Source of the DNA: Prosapia bicincta | Lineage: Eukaryota > Arthropoda > Insecta > Hemiptera > Cercopidae | NCBI GenBank assembly: GCA_036971475.1 | Contig: JBAIZL010000008.1 | Span: 29,055,376-29,119,375, forward strand | DNA: 64,000 nucleotides | Direction of reading: 5' to 3' | Shown here: positions 43,401 through 58,600 of the stretch, one piece after another | How the letters are laid out: each line of letters opens with the position of its first letter | Numbering within the stretch: the stretch's first letter is position 1 | Notes under the pieces: generated by a model | Databases searched by the model: none | Told to the model about the DNA's origin: nothing | What the model saw: the letters and a program-made list of their open reading frames with translations, nothing else | Translations under genes and position numbers: made by a program

Positions 43401-46400
43401 TTCCCTTCCTCATCGTCTTATTACAGAATGACAATCTAGCAAACAAGAAGTTACAAACTAGAGCGATTATATTTAGTTGACAGTAGTTTATTGTACGTTA
43501 ATGTCCATGTAATAGGTTTTGTAGACGTCGCTGTAAAACCTTTCCCTTCCTCATCGTCTTATTACAAAATGACAATCTAGCAAACAAGAAGTTACAAACT
43601 AGAGCGATTATATTTAGTTGTCAGTAGTTTATTGTACGTTAATGTCCATGTAATAGGTTTTGTAGACGTCGCTGTAAAACCTTTCCCTTCCTCATCGTCT
43701 TATTACAAAATGACAATCTAGCAAACAAGAAGTTACAAACTAGAGCGACTCTATTTCGTTGACAGTAGTATTTTGTACGTTATGTCAATCTAAAAGGTTT
43801 TGTTGGCGTCGCTGTAAATCCTTTCCACTCATCATCGTACTTATTACAAAATGACATTCTAGCATACAAGGAGTTACAAACTAGAGCGACTCTTTTTGGT
43901 TGACAGTAGTTTATTGTACGTTTATGACCATGTAATAAGTTTTGTAGGCGTCGCTGAAAAACCTTTCCCTTCATCATCGTCTTATTACAAAATGACAATC
44001 CTGCAAACAAGAAGCTACAAACTAGAGCGACTCTATTTCGTTGACAGTAGTATTTTGTACGTTATGTCAATCTAAAAGGTTTTGTTGGCGTCGCTGTAAA
44101 TCCTTTCCACTCATCATCGTACTTATTACAAAATGACATTCTAGCATACAAGGAGTTACAAACTAGAGCGACTCTTTTTGGTTTACAGTAGTTTATTGTA
44201 CGTTTATGACCATGTAATAAGTTTTGTAGGCGTCGCTGAAAAACCTTTCCCTTCATCATCGTCTAATCACAAAATGACAATCTAGCAAACAAGAAGTTAC
44301 AAACCAGAGCGACTCTATTTTGTTGACAGCAGTATTTTGTACGTTATGTCCATCTAAAAGGTTTTGTAGACGTCGCTGTAAAACCTTTCCCTTCCTCATC
44401 GTCTTATTACAAAATGACATTCTAGCATACAAGGAGTTACAAACTACAGCGACTCTTTTTGGTTGACAGTAGTTTATTGTACGTTTATGACCATGTAATA
44501 AGTTTTGTAGGCGTCGCTGAAAAACCTTTCCCTTCATCATCGTCTAATCACAAAATGACAATCTAGCAAACAAGAAGTTACAAACCAGAGCGACTCTATT
44601 TTGTTGACAGCAGTATTTTGTACGTTATGTCCATCTAAAAGGTTTTGTAGGCGTCGCTGTAAATCCTTTCCACTCATCATCGTACTTATTACAAAATGAC
44701 ATTCTAGCATACAAGGAGTAACAAACTAGAGCGACTCTATTTAGTTGACAGTAGTTTATTGTACGTTTATGTCCATGTAATAGGTTTTGTAGGCGTCGCT
44801 GTAAAACCTTTCCCTTCATCGTCGTCTTATTGCAAAATGACAATCCTGCAAATAAGAAGCTACAAACTAGAGCGACTCTATTTAGTTGACAGTAGTTTAT
44901 TGTACGTTTATGTCCATGTAATACGTTTTGTTGGCGTCGCTGAAAAACCTTTCTCTTCATCATCGTCTAATCACAAAATGACAATGTAGAAAACAAGAAG
45001 TTACAAACTAGAGCGACTCTATTTAGTTGACAGTAGTTTATTGTACGTTTATGTCCATGTAATACGTTTTGTTGGCGTCGCTGAAAAACCTTTCCCTTCA
45101 TCATCGTCTAATCACAAAATGACAATCTAGAAAACAAGAAGTTACAAACTAGAGCGACTCTATTTAGTTGACAGTAGTTTATTGTACGTTTATGACCATG
45201 TAATACGTTTTGTAGGGTTCGCTGTAAAATCTTTCCCTTCAACGTCGTCTTATTACAAAATGACAATCTAGAAAACAAGAAGTTACAAACTAGAGCGATT
45301 ATATTTAGTTGACAGTAGTTTATTGTACGTTTATGTCCATGTAATACGTTTTGTTGGCGTCGCTGAAAAACCTTTCCCTTCCTCATCGTCTAATTACAAA
45401 ATGACAATCTAGAAAACAAGAAGTTACAAACTAGAGCGATTATATTTAGTTGACAGTAGTTTATTGTACGTTTATGTCCATGTAATACGTTTTGTTGGCG
45501 TCGCTGAAAAACCTTTCCCTTCAACATGGTCTAATCACAAAATGACAATCTAGAAAACAAGAAGTTACAAACTAGAGCGACTCTATTTAGTTGACTGTAG
45601 TTTATTGTACGTTTATGTCCATGTAATACGTTTTGTTGGCGTCGCTGAAAAACCTTTCCCTTCATCATCGTCTAATCAAAAAATGACAATGTAGAAAACA
45701 AGAAGTTACAAACTAGAGCGATTATATTTAGTTGACAGTAGTTTATTGTACGTTTATGTCCATGTAATACGTTTTGTAGGCGTCGCTGAATAACCTTTCC
45801 CTTCCTCATCGTCTTATTAAAAATGACAATCTAGCAAACAAGAAGTTACAAACTAGAGCGATTATATTTAGTTGACAGTAGTTTATTGTACGTTTATGTC
45901 CATGTAATACGTTTTGTAGGCGTCGCTGAATAACCTTTCCCTTCCTCATCGTCTTATTACAAAATGACAATCCTGCAAACAAGAAGTTACAAACTAGAGC
46001 GATTATATTTAGTTGACAGTAGTTTATTGTACGTTTATGTCCATCTAATACGTTTTGTAGGCGTCGCAGTAAAACCTTTCCCTTCCTCATCGTCTTATTA
46101 CAAAATGACAATCTAGCAAACAAGAAGTTACAAACTAGAGCGATTATATTTAGTTGACAGTAGTTTATTGTACGTTAATGTCCATGTAATAGGTTTTGTA
46201 GACGTCGCTGTAAAACCTTTCCCTTCCTCATCGTCTTATTACAAAATGACAATCTAGCAAACAAGAAGTTACAAACTAGAGCGATTATATTTAGTTGACA
46301 GTAGTTTATTGTACATTTATGTCCATGCAATACGTTTTGTAGGCGTCGCTGTAAAACCTTTCCCTTCCTCATCGTCTTATTACAAAATGACAATCTAGCA

Positions 46401-46405
46401 AACAA
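37437..46405. repeat. Higher-order duplications inside the satellite, offsets ~4,088 and ~3,100 bp
   Basis: The private block with CACTCATCATCGTACTTATT and GCAAATAAGAAGC occurs at 37.4, 41.5 and 44.6 kb (and earlier at 29.7 kb). Offsets between the last three are 4,088 and 3,100 bases, close to 29 and 22 monomers. Following variants, including the short TTATTAAAAATGAC monomer and CGTCGCAGTAAAACC, keep the same offset of 3,100 between 42.7-43.3 and 45.8-46.4 kb. Confidence 0.85.
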
Positions 46406-46597
46406 GAAGTTACAAACTAGAGCGATTATATTTAGTTGACAGTAGTTTATTGTACGTTAATGTCCATGTAATAGGTTTTGTAGACGTCGCTGTAAAACCT
46501 TTCCCTTCCTCATCGTCTTATTACAAAATGACAATCTAGCAAACAAGAAGTTACAAACTAGAGCGATTATATTTAGTTGTCAGTAGTTTATTGTACG

Positions 46598-49500
46598 TTA
46601 ATGTCCATGTAATAGGTTTTGTAGACGTCGCTGTAAAACCTTTCCCTTCCTCATCGTCTTATTACAAAATGACAATCTAGCAAACAAGAAGTTACAAACT
46701 AGAGCGATTATATTTAGTTGACAGTAGTTTATTGTACGTTTATGTCCATGTAATACGTTTTGTAGTCGTCGCTGTAAAACCTTTCCCTTCCTCATCGTCT
46801 TATTACAAAATGACAATCTAGCAAACAAGAAGTTACAAACTAGAGCGATTATATTTAGTTGACAGTAGTTTATTGTACGTTAATGTCCATGTAATAGGTT
46901 TTGTAGACGTCGCTGTAAAACCTTTCCCTTCCTCATCGTCTTATTACAAAATGACAATCTAGCAAACAAGAAGTTACAAACTAGAGCGATTATATTTAGT
47001 TGACAGTAGTTTATTGTACGTTTATGTCCATGTAATACGTTTTGTAGTCGTCGCTGTAAAACCTTTCCCTTCCTCATCGTCTTATTACAAAATGACAATC
47101 TAGCAAACAAGAAGTTACAAACTAGAGCGATTATATTTAGTTTACAGTAGTTTATTGTACGTTTATGTCCATGTAATACGTTTTGTAGGCGTCGCTGAAT
47201 AACCTTTTCCTTCATCATCGTCTTATTACATAATGACAATCCTGCAAACAAAAAGTCACAAACTAGAGCGACTCTATTTAGTTAACAGTAGTTTATTGTA
47301 CGTTAACGTCCATCTAATACGTTTTGTAGGCGTCGCTGTAAATCCTTTCTTTTCATCATCGTCTTATTACATAATGACAATCTAGCAAACAAGAAGTTAC
47401 AAACTAGAACGATTCTATTTAGTTGACAGTAGTTTATTGTACGTTTATGTCCACGCAAAACGTTTTGTAGGCGTCGCTGTAAATCCTTTCTTTTCATCAT
47501 CGTCTTATTACATAATGACAATCTAGCAAACAAGAAGTTACAAACTAGAACGATTCTATTTAGTTGACAGTAGTTTATTGTACGTTAACGTCCATCTAAT
47601 ACGTTTTGTAGGCGTCGCTGTAAATCCTTTCTTTTCATCATCGTCTTATTACATAATGACAATCTAGCAAACAAGAAGTTACAAACTAGAACGATTCTAT
47701 TTAGTTGACAGTAGTTTATTGTACGTTAACGTCCATCTAATACGTTTTGTAGGCGTCGCTGTAAAACCTTTCCTTTCATCATCGTCTTATTACATAATGA
47801 CAATCCTGCAAACAAGAAGTTACAAACTAGAGTGACTCTATTTATTTGACAGTAGTTTATTGTACGTTAATGTCCATGTAATAGGTTTTGTAGACGTCGC
47901 TGTAAAACCTTTACGTTCATCATCGTCTTATTACTAAATGACAATCTAGCAAACAAGAGTTTACAAACCAGAGCGACTCTATTTAGTTGACAGTAGTTTA
48001 TTGTACGTTTATGTCCATGTAATGGGTTTTGTAGACGTCGCTGTAAAACCTTTACTTTCATCATCGTCTTATTACTAAATGACAATCTAGCAAACAAGAT
48101 TTTACAAACTAGAGCGACTATATTTAGTTGACAGTAGTTTATTGTACGTTTATGTCCATGTAATAGGTTTTGTAGACGTCGCTGTAAAACCTTTACTTTC
48201 ATCATCGTCTTATTACTAAATGACAATCTAGCAGACATGAGTTTACAAACTAGAGCGACTCTATTTAATTGACAGTGGTTTATTGTACGTTTATTGTTCA
48301 TCTACTATATTTAGTAGGCGTCGCTGTAAAACGTTTCCCTTCATCATCGTCTTATTACAAAATGACAATCCTGCAAACAAGAAGTTAAAAACTAGAGTGA
48401 CTCTATTTAGTTCGCAGTAGTTTATTGTACGATAAGGTCTATCTAATACGTTTTGTAGGCGTCGCTGTAAAACCTTTCCATTCTTCATCATTTTAATACA
48501 GAATGATAATCTAGCAAACAAGAGGTTACAAACTAGAGCGACTCTATTTAATTGACAGTGGTTTATTGTACGTTTATTGTTCATCTACTATGTTTTGTAG
48601 GCGTCGCTGTAAAACGTTTCCCTTCATCATCGTCTTATTACAAAATGACAATCCTGCAAACAAGAAGTTAAAAACTAGAGTGACTCTATTTAGTTCGCAG
48701 TAGTTTATTGTACGATAAGGTCTATCTAATAGGTTTTGTAGGCGTCGCTGTAAAACCTTTCCTTTCATCATCATTTTAATACAGAATGATAATCTAGCAA
48801 ACAAGAGGTTACAAACTAGAGCGACTCTATTTAGTTGACAGTAGTTTATTGTACGTTTATGTCCATGTAATAGGTTTTGTAGACGTCGCTGTAAAATCTT
48901 TCCCTTCAACGTCGTCTTATTACAAAATGACAATCTAGAAAACAAGAAGTTACAAACTAGAGCGATTATATTTAGTTGACAGTAGTTTATTGTACGTTTA
49001 TGTCCATGTAATACGTTTTGTTGGCGTCGCTGAAAAACCTTTCCCTTCCTCATCGTCTAATTACAAAATGACAATCTAGAAAACAAGAAGTTACAAACTA
49101 GAGCGATTATATTTAGTTGACAGTAGTTTATTGTACGTTTATGTCCATGTAATACGTTTTGTTGGCGTCGCTGAAAAACCTTTCCCTTCAACATGGTCTA
49201 ATCACAAAATGACAATCTAGAAAACAAGAAGTTACAAACTAGAGCGACTCTATTTAGTTGACTGTAGTTTATTGTACGTTTATGTGTATGTAATACGTTT
49301 TGTTGGCGTCGCTGAAAAACCTTTCCCTTCATCATCGTCTAATCAAAAAATGACAATGTAGAAAACAAGAAGTTACAAACTAGAGCGATTATATTTAGTT
49401 GACAGTAGTTTATTGTACGTTTAGGTCCATGTAATACGTTTTGTAGGCGTCGCTGAATAACCTTTCCCTTCCTCATCGTCTTATTAAAAATGACAATCTA

Positions 49501-52500
49501 GCAAACAAGAAGTTACAAACTAGAGCGATTATATTTAGTTGACAGTAGTTTATTGTACGTTTATGTCCATGTAATACGTTTTGTAGGCGTCGCTGAATAA
49601 CCTTTCCCTTCCTCATCGTCTTATTACAAAATGACAATCCTGCAAACAAGAAGTTACAAACTAGAGCGATTATATTTAGTTGACAGTAGTTTTTGTACGT
49701 TTATGTCCATCTAATACGTTTTGTAGGCGTCGCAGTAAAACCTTTCCCTTCCTCATCGTCTTATTACAAAATGACAATCTAGCAAACAAGAAGTTACAAA
49801 CTAGAGCGATTATATTTAGTTGACAGTAGTTTATTGTACGTTAATGTCCATGTAATAGGTTTTGTAGACGTCGCTGTAAAACCTTTCCCTTCCTCATCGT
49901 CTTATTACAAAATGACAATCTAGCAAACAAGAAGTTACAAACTAGAGCGATTATATTTAGTTGACAGTAGTTTATTGTACATTTATGTCCATGCAATACG
50001 TTTTGTAGGCGTCGCTGTAAAACCTTTCCCTTCCTCATCGTCTTATTACAAAATGACAATCTAGCAAACAAGAAGTTACAAACTAGAGCGATTATATTTA
50101 GTTGACAGTAGTTTATTGTACGTTAATGTCCATGTAATAGGTTTGGTAGACGTCGCTGTAAAACCTTTCCCTTCCTCATCGTCTTATTACAAAATGACAA
50201 TCTAGCAAACAAGAAGTTACAAACTAGAGCGATTATATTTAGTTGACAGTAGTTTATTGTACGTTAATGTCCATGTAATAGGTTTTGTAGACGTCGCTGT
50301 AAAACCTTTCCCTTCCTCATCGTCTTATTACAAAATGACAATCTAGCAAACAAGAAGTTACAAACTAGAGCGATTATATTTAGTTGTCAGTAGTTTATTG
50401 TACGTTAATGTCCATGTAATAGGTTTTGTAGACGTCGCTGTAAAACCTTTCCCTTCCTCATCGTCTTATTACAAAATGACAATCTAGCAAACAAGAAGTT
50501 ACAAACTAGAGCGATTATATTTAGTTGACAGTAGTTTATTGTACGTTTATGTCCATGTAATACGTTTTGTAGTCGTCGCTGTAAAACCTTTCCCTTCCTC
50601 ATCGTCTTATTACAAAATGACAATCTAGCAAACAAGAAGTTACAAACTAGAGCGATTATATTTAGTTGACAGTAGTTTATTGTACGTTAATGTCCATGTA
50701 ATAGGTTTTGTAGACGTCGCTGTAAAACCTTTCCCTTCCTCATCGTCTTATTACAAAATGACAATCTAGCAAACAAGAAGTTACAAACTAGAGCGATTAT
50801 ATTTAGTTGTCAGTAGTTTATTGTACGTTAATGTCCATGTAATAGGTTTTGTAGACGTCGCTGTAAAACCTTTCCCTTCCTCATCGTCTTATTACAAAAT
50901 GACAATCTAGCAAACAAGAAGTTACAAACTAGAGCGATTATATTTAGTTGACAGTAGTTTATTGTACGTTTATGTCCATGTAATACGTTTTGTAGTCGTC
51001 GCTGTAAAACCTTTCCCTTCCTCATCGTCTTATTACAAAATGACAATCTAGCAAACAAGAAGTTACAAACTAGAGCGATTATATTTAGTTGACAGTAGTT
51101 TATTGTACGTTAATGTCCATGTAATAGGTTTTGTAGACGTCGCTGTAAAACCTTTCCCTTCCTCATCGTCTTATTACAAAATGACAATCTAGCAAACAAG
51201 AAGTTACAAACTAGAGCGATTATATTTAGTTTACAGTAGTTTATTGTACGTTTATGTCCATGTAATACGTTTTGTAGGCGTCGCTGAATAACCTTTTCCT
51301 TCATCATCGTCTTATTACATAATGACAATCCTGCAAACAAAAAGTCACAAACTAGAGCGACTCTATTTAGTTAACAGTAGTTTATTGTACGTTAACGTCC
51401 ATCTAATACGTTTTGTAGGCGTCGCTGTAAATCCTTTCTTTTCATCATCGTCTTATTACATAATGACAATCTAGCAAACAAGAAGTTACAAACTAGAACG
51501 ATTCTATTTAGTTGACAGTAGTTTATTGTACGTTTATGTCCACGCAATACGTTTTGTAGGCGTCGCTGTAAATCCTTTCTTTTCATCATCGTCTTATTAC
51601 ATAATGACAATCTAGCAAACAAGAAGTTACAAACTAGAACGATTCTATTTAGTTGACAGTAGTTTATTGTACGTTAACGTCCATCTAATACGTTTTGTAG
51701 GCGTCGCTGTAAATCCTTTCTTTTCATCATCGTCTTATTACATAATGACAATCTAGCAAACAAGAAGTTACAAACTAGAACGATTCTATTTAGTTGACAG
51801 TAGTTTATTGTACGTTAACGTCCATCTAATACGTTTTGTAGGCGTCGCTGTAAAACCTTTCCTTTCATCATCGTCTTATTACATAATGACAAACCTGCAA
51901 ACAAGAAGTTACAAACTAGAGTGACTCTATTTATTTGACAGTAGTTTATTGTACGTTAATGTCCATGTAATAGGTTTTGTAGACGTCGCTGTAAAACCTT
52001 TACGTTCATCATCGTCTTATTACTAAATGACAATCTAGCAAACAAGAGTTTACAAACCAGAGCGACTCTATTTAGTTGACAGTAGTTTATTGTACGTTTA
52101 TGTCCATGTAATAGGTTTTGTAGACGTCGCTGTAAAACCTTTACTTTCATCATCGTCTTATTACTAAATGACAATCTAGCAAACAAGATTTTACAAACTA
52201 GAGCGACTATATTTAGTTGACAGTAGTTTATTGTACGTTTATGTCCATGTAATAGGTTTTGTAGACGTCGCTGTAAAACCTTTACTTTCATCATCGTCTT
52301 ATTACTAAATGACAATCTAGCAGACATGAGTTTACAAACTAGAGCGACTCTATTTAATTGACAGTGGTTTATTGTACGTTTATTGTTCATCTACTATATT
52401 TAGTAGGCGTCGCTGTAAAACGTTTCCCTTCATCATCGTCTTATTACAAAATGACAATCCTGTAAACAAGAAGTTAAAAACTAGAGTGACTCTATTTAGT

Positions 52501-52673
52501 TCGCAGTAGTTTATTGTACGATAAGGTCTATCTAATACGTTTTGTAGGCGTCGCTGTAAAACCTTTCCATTCTTCATCATTTTAATACAGAATGATAATC
52601 TAGCAAACAAGAGGTTACAAACTAGAGCGACTCTATTTAATTGACAGTGGTTTATTGTACGTTTATTGTTCAT
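46598..52673. repeat. Higher-order duplication inside the satellite, offset 4,089-4,230 bp
   Basis: Blocks at 47.30-48.58 kb recur at 51.39-52.67 kb with an offset of exactly 4,089 bases (29 monomers). The preceding 46.60-47.25 kb matches 50.83-51.34 kb at 4,230 (30 monomers), so one monomer was gained or lost between the copies. Confidence 0.85.
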
Positions 52674-55600
52674 CTACTATGTTTTGTAGGCGTCGCTGTA
52701 AAACGTTTCCCTTCATCATCGTCTTATTACAAAATGACAATCCTGCAAACAAGAAGTTAAAAACTAGAGTGACTCTATTTAGTTCGCAGTAGTTTATTGT
52801 ACGATAAGGTCTATCTAATAGGTTTTGTAGGCGTCGCTGTAAAACCTTTCCTTTCATCATCATTTTAATACAGAATGATAATCTAGCAAACAAGAGGTTA
52901 CAAACTAGAGCGACTCTATTTAGTTGACAGTAGTTTATTGTACGTTTATGTCCATGTAATAGGTTTTGTAGACGTCGCTGTAAAACCTTTCCCTTCATCA
53001 TCGTCTTATTACAAAATGACAATCCTGCAAACAAGAAGTTAAAAACTAGAGTGACTCTATTTAGTTCGCAGTAGTTTATTGTACGATAAGGTCTATCTAA
53101 TACGTTTTGTAGGCGTCGCTGTAAAACCTTTCCATTCTTCATCATTTTAATACAGAATGATAATCTAGCAAACAAGAGGTTACAAACTAGAGCGACTCTA
53201 TTTAATTGACAGTGGTTTATTGTACGTTTATTGTTCATCTACTATGTTTTGTAGGCGTCGCTGTAAAACGTTTCCCTTCATCATCGTCTTATTACAAAAT
53301 GACAATCCTGCAAACAAGAAGTTAAAAACTAGAGTGACTCTATTTAGTTCGCAGTAGTTTATTGTACGATAAGGTCTATCTAATACGTTTTGTAGGCGTC
53401 GCTGTAAAACCTTTCCATTCTTCATCATTTTAATACAGAATGATAATCTAGCAAACAAGAGGTTACAAACTAGAGCGACTCTATTTAATTGACAGTGGTT
53501 TATTGTACGTTTATTGTTCATCTACTATGTTTTGTAGGCGTCGCTGTAAAACGTTTCCCTTCATCATCGTCTTATTACAAAATGACAATCCTGCAAACAA
53601 GAAGTTAAAAACTAGAGTGACTCTATTTAGTTCGCAGTAGTTTATTGTACGATAAGGTCTATCTAATACGTTTTGTAGGCGTCGCTGTAAAACCTTTCCA
53701 TTCTTCATCATTTTAATACAGAATGATAATCTAGCAAACAAGAGTTTACAAACTAGAGCGACTCTATTTAGTTGACAGTAGTTTATTGTACGTTTATGTC
53801 CATGTAATAGGTTTTGTAGACGTCGCTGTAAAACCTTTACTTTCATCATCGTCTTATTACTAAATGACAATCTAGCAAACAAGAGTTTACAAACTAGAGC
53901 GACTCTATTTAGTTGACAGTAGTTTATTGTACGTTTATGTCCATGTAATAGGTTTTGTAGACGTCGCTGTAAAACCTTTACTTTCATCATCGTCTTATTA
54001 CTAAATGACAATCTAGCAGACATGAGTTTACAAACTAGAGCGACTCTATTTAATTGACAGTGGTTTATTGTACGTTTATTGTTCATCTACTATGTTTTGT
54101 AGGCGTCGCTGTAAAACGTTTCCCTTCATCATCGTCTTATTACAAAATGACAATCCTGCAAACAAGAAGTTAAAAACTAGAGTGACTCTATTTAGTTCGC
54201 AGTAGTTTATTGTACGATAAGGTCTATCTAATACGTTTTGTAGGCGTCGCTGTAAAACCTTTCCTTTCATCATCATTTTAATACAGAATGATAATCTAGC
54301 AAACAAGAGGTTACAAACTAGAGCGACTCTATTTAGTTGACAGTAGTTTATTGTACGTTTATGTCCATGTAATAGGTTTTGTAGACGTCGCTGTAAAACC
54401 TTTCCCTTCATCATCGTCTTATTACTAAATGACAATCTAGCAGACATGAGTTTACAAACTAGAGCGACTCTATTTAGTTACAGTAGTTTATTGTACGTTT
54501 TTGTCCATGTAATAGGTTTTGTAGACGTCGCTGTAAAACCTTTACTTTCATCATCGTCTTATTACTAAATGACAATCTAGCAAACAAGAGTTTACAAACT
54601 AGAGCGACTCTATTTAATTGACAGTGGTTTATTGTACGTTTATGTCTATGTAATAGGTTTTGTAGACGTCGCTGTAAAACCTTTACTTTCATCATCGTCT
54701 TATTACTAATTGACAATCTAGCAAACAAGAAGTTACAAACTAGAGCGACTATATTTAGTTGACAGTAGTTTATTGTACGTTTATGTCTATGTAATAGGTT
54801 TTGTAGACGTCGCTGTAAAACCTTTACTTTCATCATCGTCTTATTACTAAATGACAATCTAGCAGACATGAGTTTACAAACTAGAGCGACTCTATTTAAT
54901 TGACAGTGGTTTATTGTACGTTTATTGTTCATCTACTATGTTTTGTAGGCGTCGCTGTAAATCGTTTCCCTTCATCATCGTCTTATTACAAAATGACAAT
55001 CCTGCAAACAAGAAGTTAAAAACTAGAGTGAATCTATTTAGTTCGCAGTAGTTTATTGTACGATAAGGTCTATTTAATACGTTTTGTAGGCGTCGCTGTA
55101 AAACCTTTCCTTTCATCATCATTTTAATACAAAATGATAATCTAGCAAACAAGAGGTTACAAACTAGAGCGACTCTATTTAGTTGACAGTAGTTTATTGT
55201 ACGTTTATGTCCATGTAATAGGTTTTGTAGGCGTCGCTGTAAAACTTTTCCCTTCATCATCGTCTTATTACTAAATGACAATCTAGCAGACATGAGTTTA
55301 CAAACTAGAGCGACTCTATTTAGTTGACAGTAGTTTATTGTACGTTTATGTCCATGTAATAGGTTTTGTAGACGTCGCTGTAAAACCTTTCCCTTCATCA
55401 TCGTCTTATTACTAAATGACAATCTAGCAGACATGAGTTTACAAACTAGAGCGACTCTATTTAGTTGACAGTAGTTTATTGTACGTTTATGTCCATGTAA
55501 TAGGTTTTGTAGACGTCGCTGTAAAACCTTTACTTTCATCATCGTCTTATTACTAAATGACAATCCTGCAAACAAGAAGTTACAAACTAGAGCGACTCTA

Positions 55601-58600
55601 TTTAGTTGACAGTAGTTTATTGTACGTTTATGTCCATGTAATAGGTTTTGTAGACGTCGCTGTAAAACCTTTACTTTCATCATCGTCTTATTACTAAATG
55701 ACAATCCTGCAAACAAGAAGTTACAAACTAGAGCGATTATATTTAGTTGACAGTAGTTTATTGTACGTTTATGTCCATGTAATAGGTTTTGTAGACGTCG
55801 CTGTAAAACCTTTACTTTCATCATCGTCTTATTACTAAATGATAATCTAGCAAACAAGAGGTTACAAACTAGAGCGACTCTATTTAGTTGACAGTAGTTT
55901 ATTGTACGTTTATGTCCATGTAATAGGTTTTGTAGACGTCGCTGTAAAACCTTTACTTTCATCATCGTCTTATTACTAAATGACAATCTAGCAGACACGA
56001 GTTTACAAACTAGAGCGACTCTATTTAGTTGACAGTAGTTTATTGTACGTTTATGTCCATGTAATAGGTTTTGTAGACGTCGCTGTAAAACCTTTACTTT
56101 CATCATCGTCTTATTACTAAATGACAATCTAGCAAACATGAGTTTACAAACTAGAGCGACTCTATTTAGTTAACAGTAGTTTATTGTACGTTTATGTCCA
56201 TGTAATAGGTTTTGTAGACGTCGCTGTAAAACCTTTACTTTCATCATCGTCTTATTACTAAATGACAATCTAGCAAACAAGAGTTTACAAACCAGAGCGA
56301 CTCTATTTAGTTGACAGTAGTTTATTGTACGTTTATGTCCATGTAATAGGTTTTGTAGACGTCGCTGTAAAACCTTTACTTTCATCATCGTCTTATTACT
56401 AAATGACAATCTAGCAAACAAGAGTTTACAAACTAGAGCGACTCTATTTAGTTTACAGTAGTTTATTGTACGTTTATGTCCATGTAATAGGTTTTGTAGA
56501 CGTCGCTGTAAAACCTTTACTTTCATCATCGTCTTATTACTAAATGATAATCTAGCAAACAAGAGGTTACAAACTAGAGCGACTCTATTTAGTTGACAGT
56601 AGTTTATTGTACGTTTATGTCCATGTAATAGGTTTTGTAGACGTCGCTGTAAAACCTTTACTTTCATCATCGTCTTATTACTAAATGACAATCTAGCAGA
56701 CACGAGTTTACAAACTAGAGCGACTCTATTTAGTTGACAGTAGTTTATTGTACGTTTATGTCCATGTAATAGGTTTTGTAGACGTCGCTGTAAAACCTTT
56801 ACTTTCATCATCGTCTTATTACTAAATGACAATCTAGCAAACATGAGTTTACAAACTAGAGCGACTCTATTTAGTTAACAGTAGTTTATTGTACGTTTAT
56901 GTCCATGTAATAGGTTTTGTAGACGTCGCTGTAAAACCTTTACTTTCATCATCGTCTTATTACTAAATGACAATCTAGCAAACAAGAGTTTACAAACCAG
57001 AGCGACTCTATTTAGTTGACAGTAGTTTATTGTACGTTTATGTCCATGTAATAGGTTTTGTAGACGTCGCTGTAAAACCTTTACTTTCATCATCGTCTTA
57101 TTACTAAATGACAATCTAGCAAACAAGAGTTTACAAACTAGAGCGACTCTATTTAGTTTACAGTAGTTTATTGTACGTTTATGTCCATGTAATAGGTTTT
57201 GTAGACGTCGCTGTAAAACCTTTACTTTCATCATCGTCTTATTACTAAATGACAATCTAGCAAACAAGAGTTTACAAACTAGAGCGACTCTATTTAGTTT
57301 ACAGTAGTTTATTGTACGTTTATGTCCATGTAATAGGTTTTGTAGACGTCGCTGTAAAACCTTTACTTTCATCATCGTCTTATTACTAAATGACAATCTA
57401 GCAAACAAGAGTTTACAAACTAGAGCGACTCTATTTAGTTTACAGTAGTTTATTGTACGTTTATGTCCATGTAATAGGTTTTGTAGACGTCGCTGTAAAA
57501 CCTTTACTTTCATCATCGTCTTATTACTAAATGACAATCTAGCAGACATGAGTTTACAAACTAGAGCGACTCTATTTAATTGACAGTGGTTTATTGTACG
57601 TTTATTGTTCATCTACTATGTTTTGTAGGCGTCGCTGTAAAACGTTTCCCTTCATCATCGTCTTATTACAAAATGACAATCCTGCAAACAAGAAGTTAAA
57701 AACTAGAGTGACTCTATTTAGTTCGCAGTAGTTTATTGTACGATAAGGTCTATCTAATACGTTTTGTAGGCGTCGCTGTAAAACCTTTCCTTTCATCATC
57801 ATTTTAATACAGAATGATAATCTAGCAAACAAGAGGTTACAAACTAGAGCGACTCTATTTAGTTCACAGTAGTTTATTGTACGTTTATGTCCATGTAATA
57901 CGTTTTGTTGGCGTCGCTGTAAAACCTTTCCCTTCATCATCGTCTTATTACAAAATGACAATCTAGCAAACAAGAAGTTACAAACTAGAGCGACTCTATT
58001 TAATTGACAGTGGTTTATTGTACGTTTATTGTTCATCTACTCTGTTTTGTAGGCGTCGCTGTAAAACATTTCCCTTCATCATCGTCTTATTACAAAATGA
58101 CAATCCTGCAAACAAGAAGTTAAAAACTAGAGTGACGCTATTTAGTTCGCAGTAATTTATTGTACGTTAAGGTCCATCTAATACGTTTTGTAGGCGTCGC
58201 TGTAAAACCTCTCCCTTCATCATCGTCTTATTACAAAATGACAATCCTGCAAACAAGACGTTACAAACTAGAGCGACTCTATTTAGTTGACAGTAGTTTA
58301 TTGTACGTTAATGTCCATCTAATACGTTTTGTAGGCGTCGCTGTAAAACTTTTCCCTTCATCATCGTCTTATTACAAAATGACAATCCTGCAAACAAGAA
58401 GTTAAAAACTAGAGCGACTCTATTTAGTTCGCAGTAATTTATTGTACGTTAAGGTCCATCTAATACGTTTTGTAGGCGTCGCTGTAAAACCTTTCCTTTC
58501 ATCATCATTTTAATACAGAATGATAATCTAGCAAACAAGAGGTTACAAACTAGAGCGACTCTATTTAGTTGACAGTAGTTTATTGAACGTTAATGTCCAT

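Noticed and set aside
54922..56139. A 405-codon open frame (and dozens of shorter ones) on the minus strand in the satellite, with a 47-residue repeat
   Set aside because: The frame is a consequence of the 141-base (3 x 47) monomer. It is interrupted in other monomers and shows no domain, so it is treated as satellite and not as a repeat protein.
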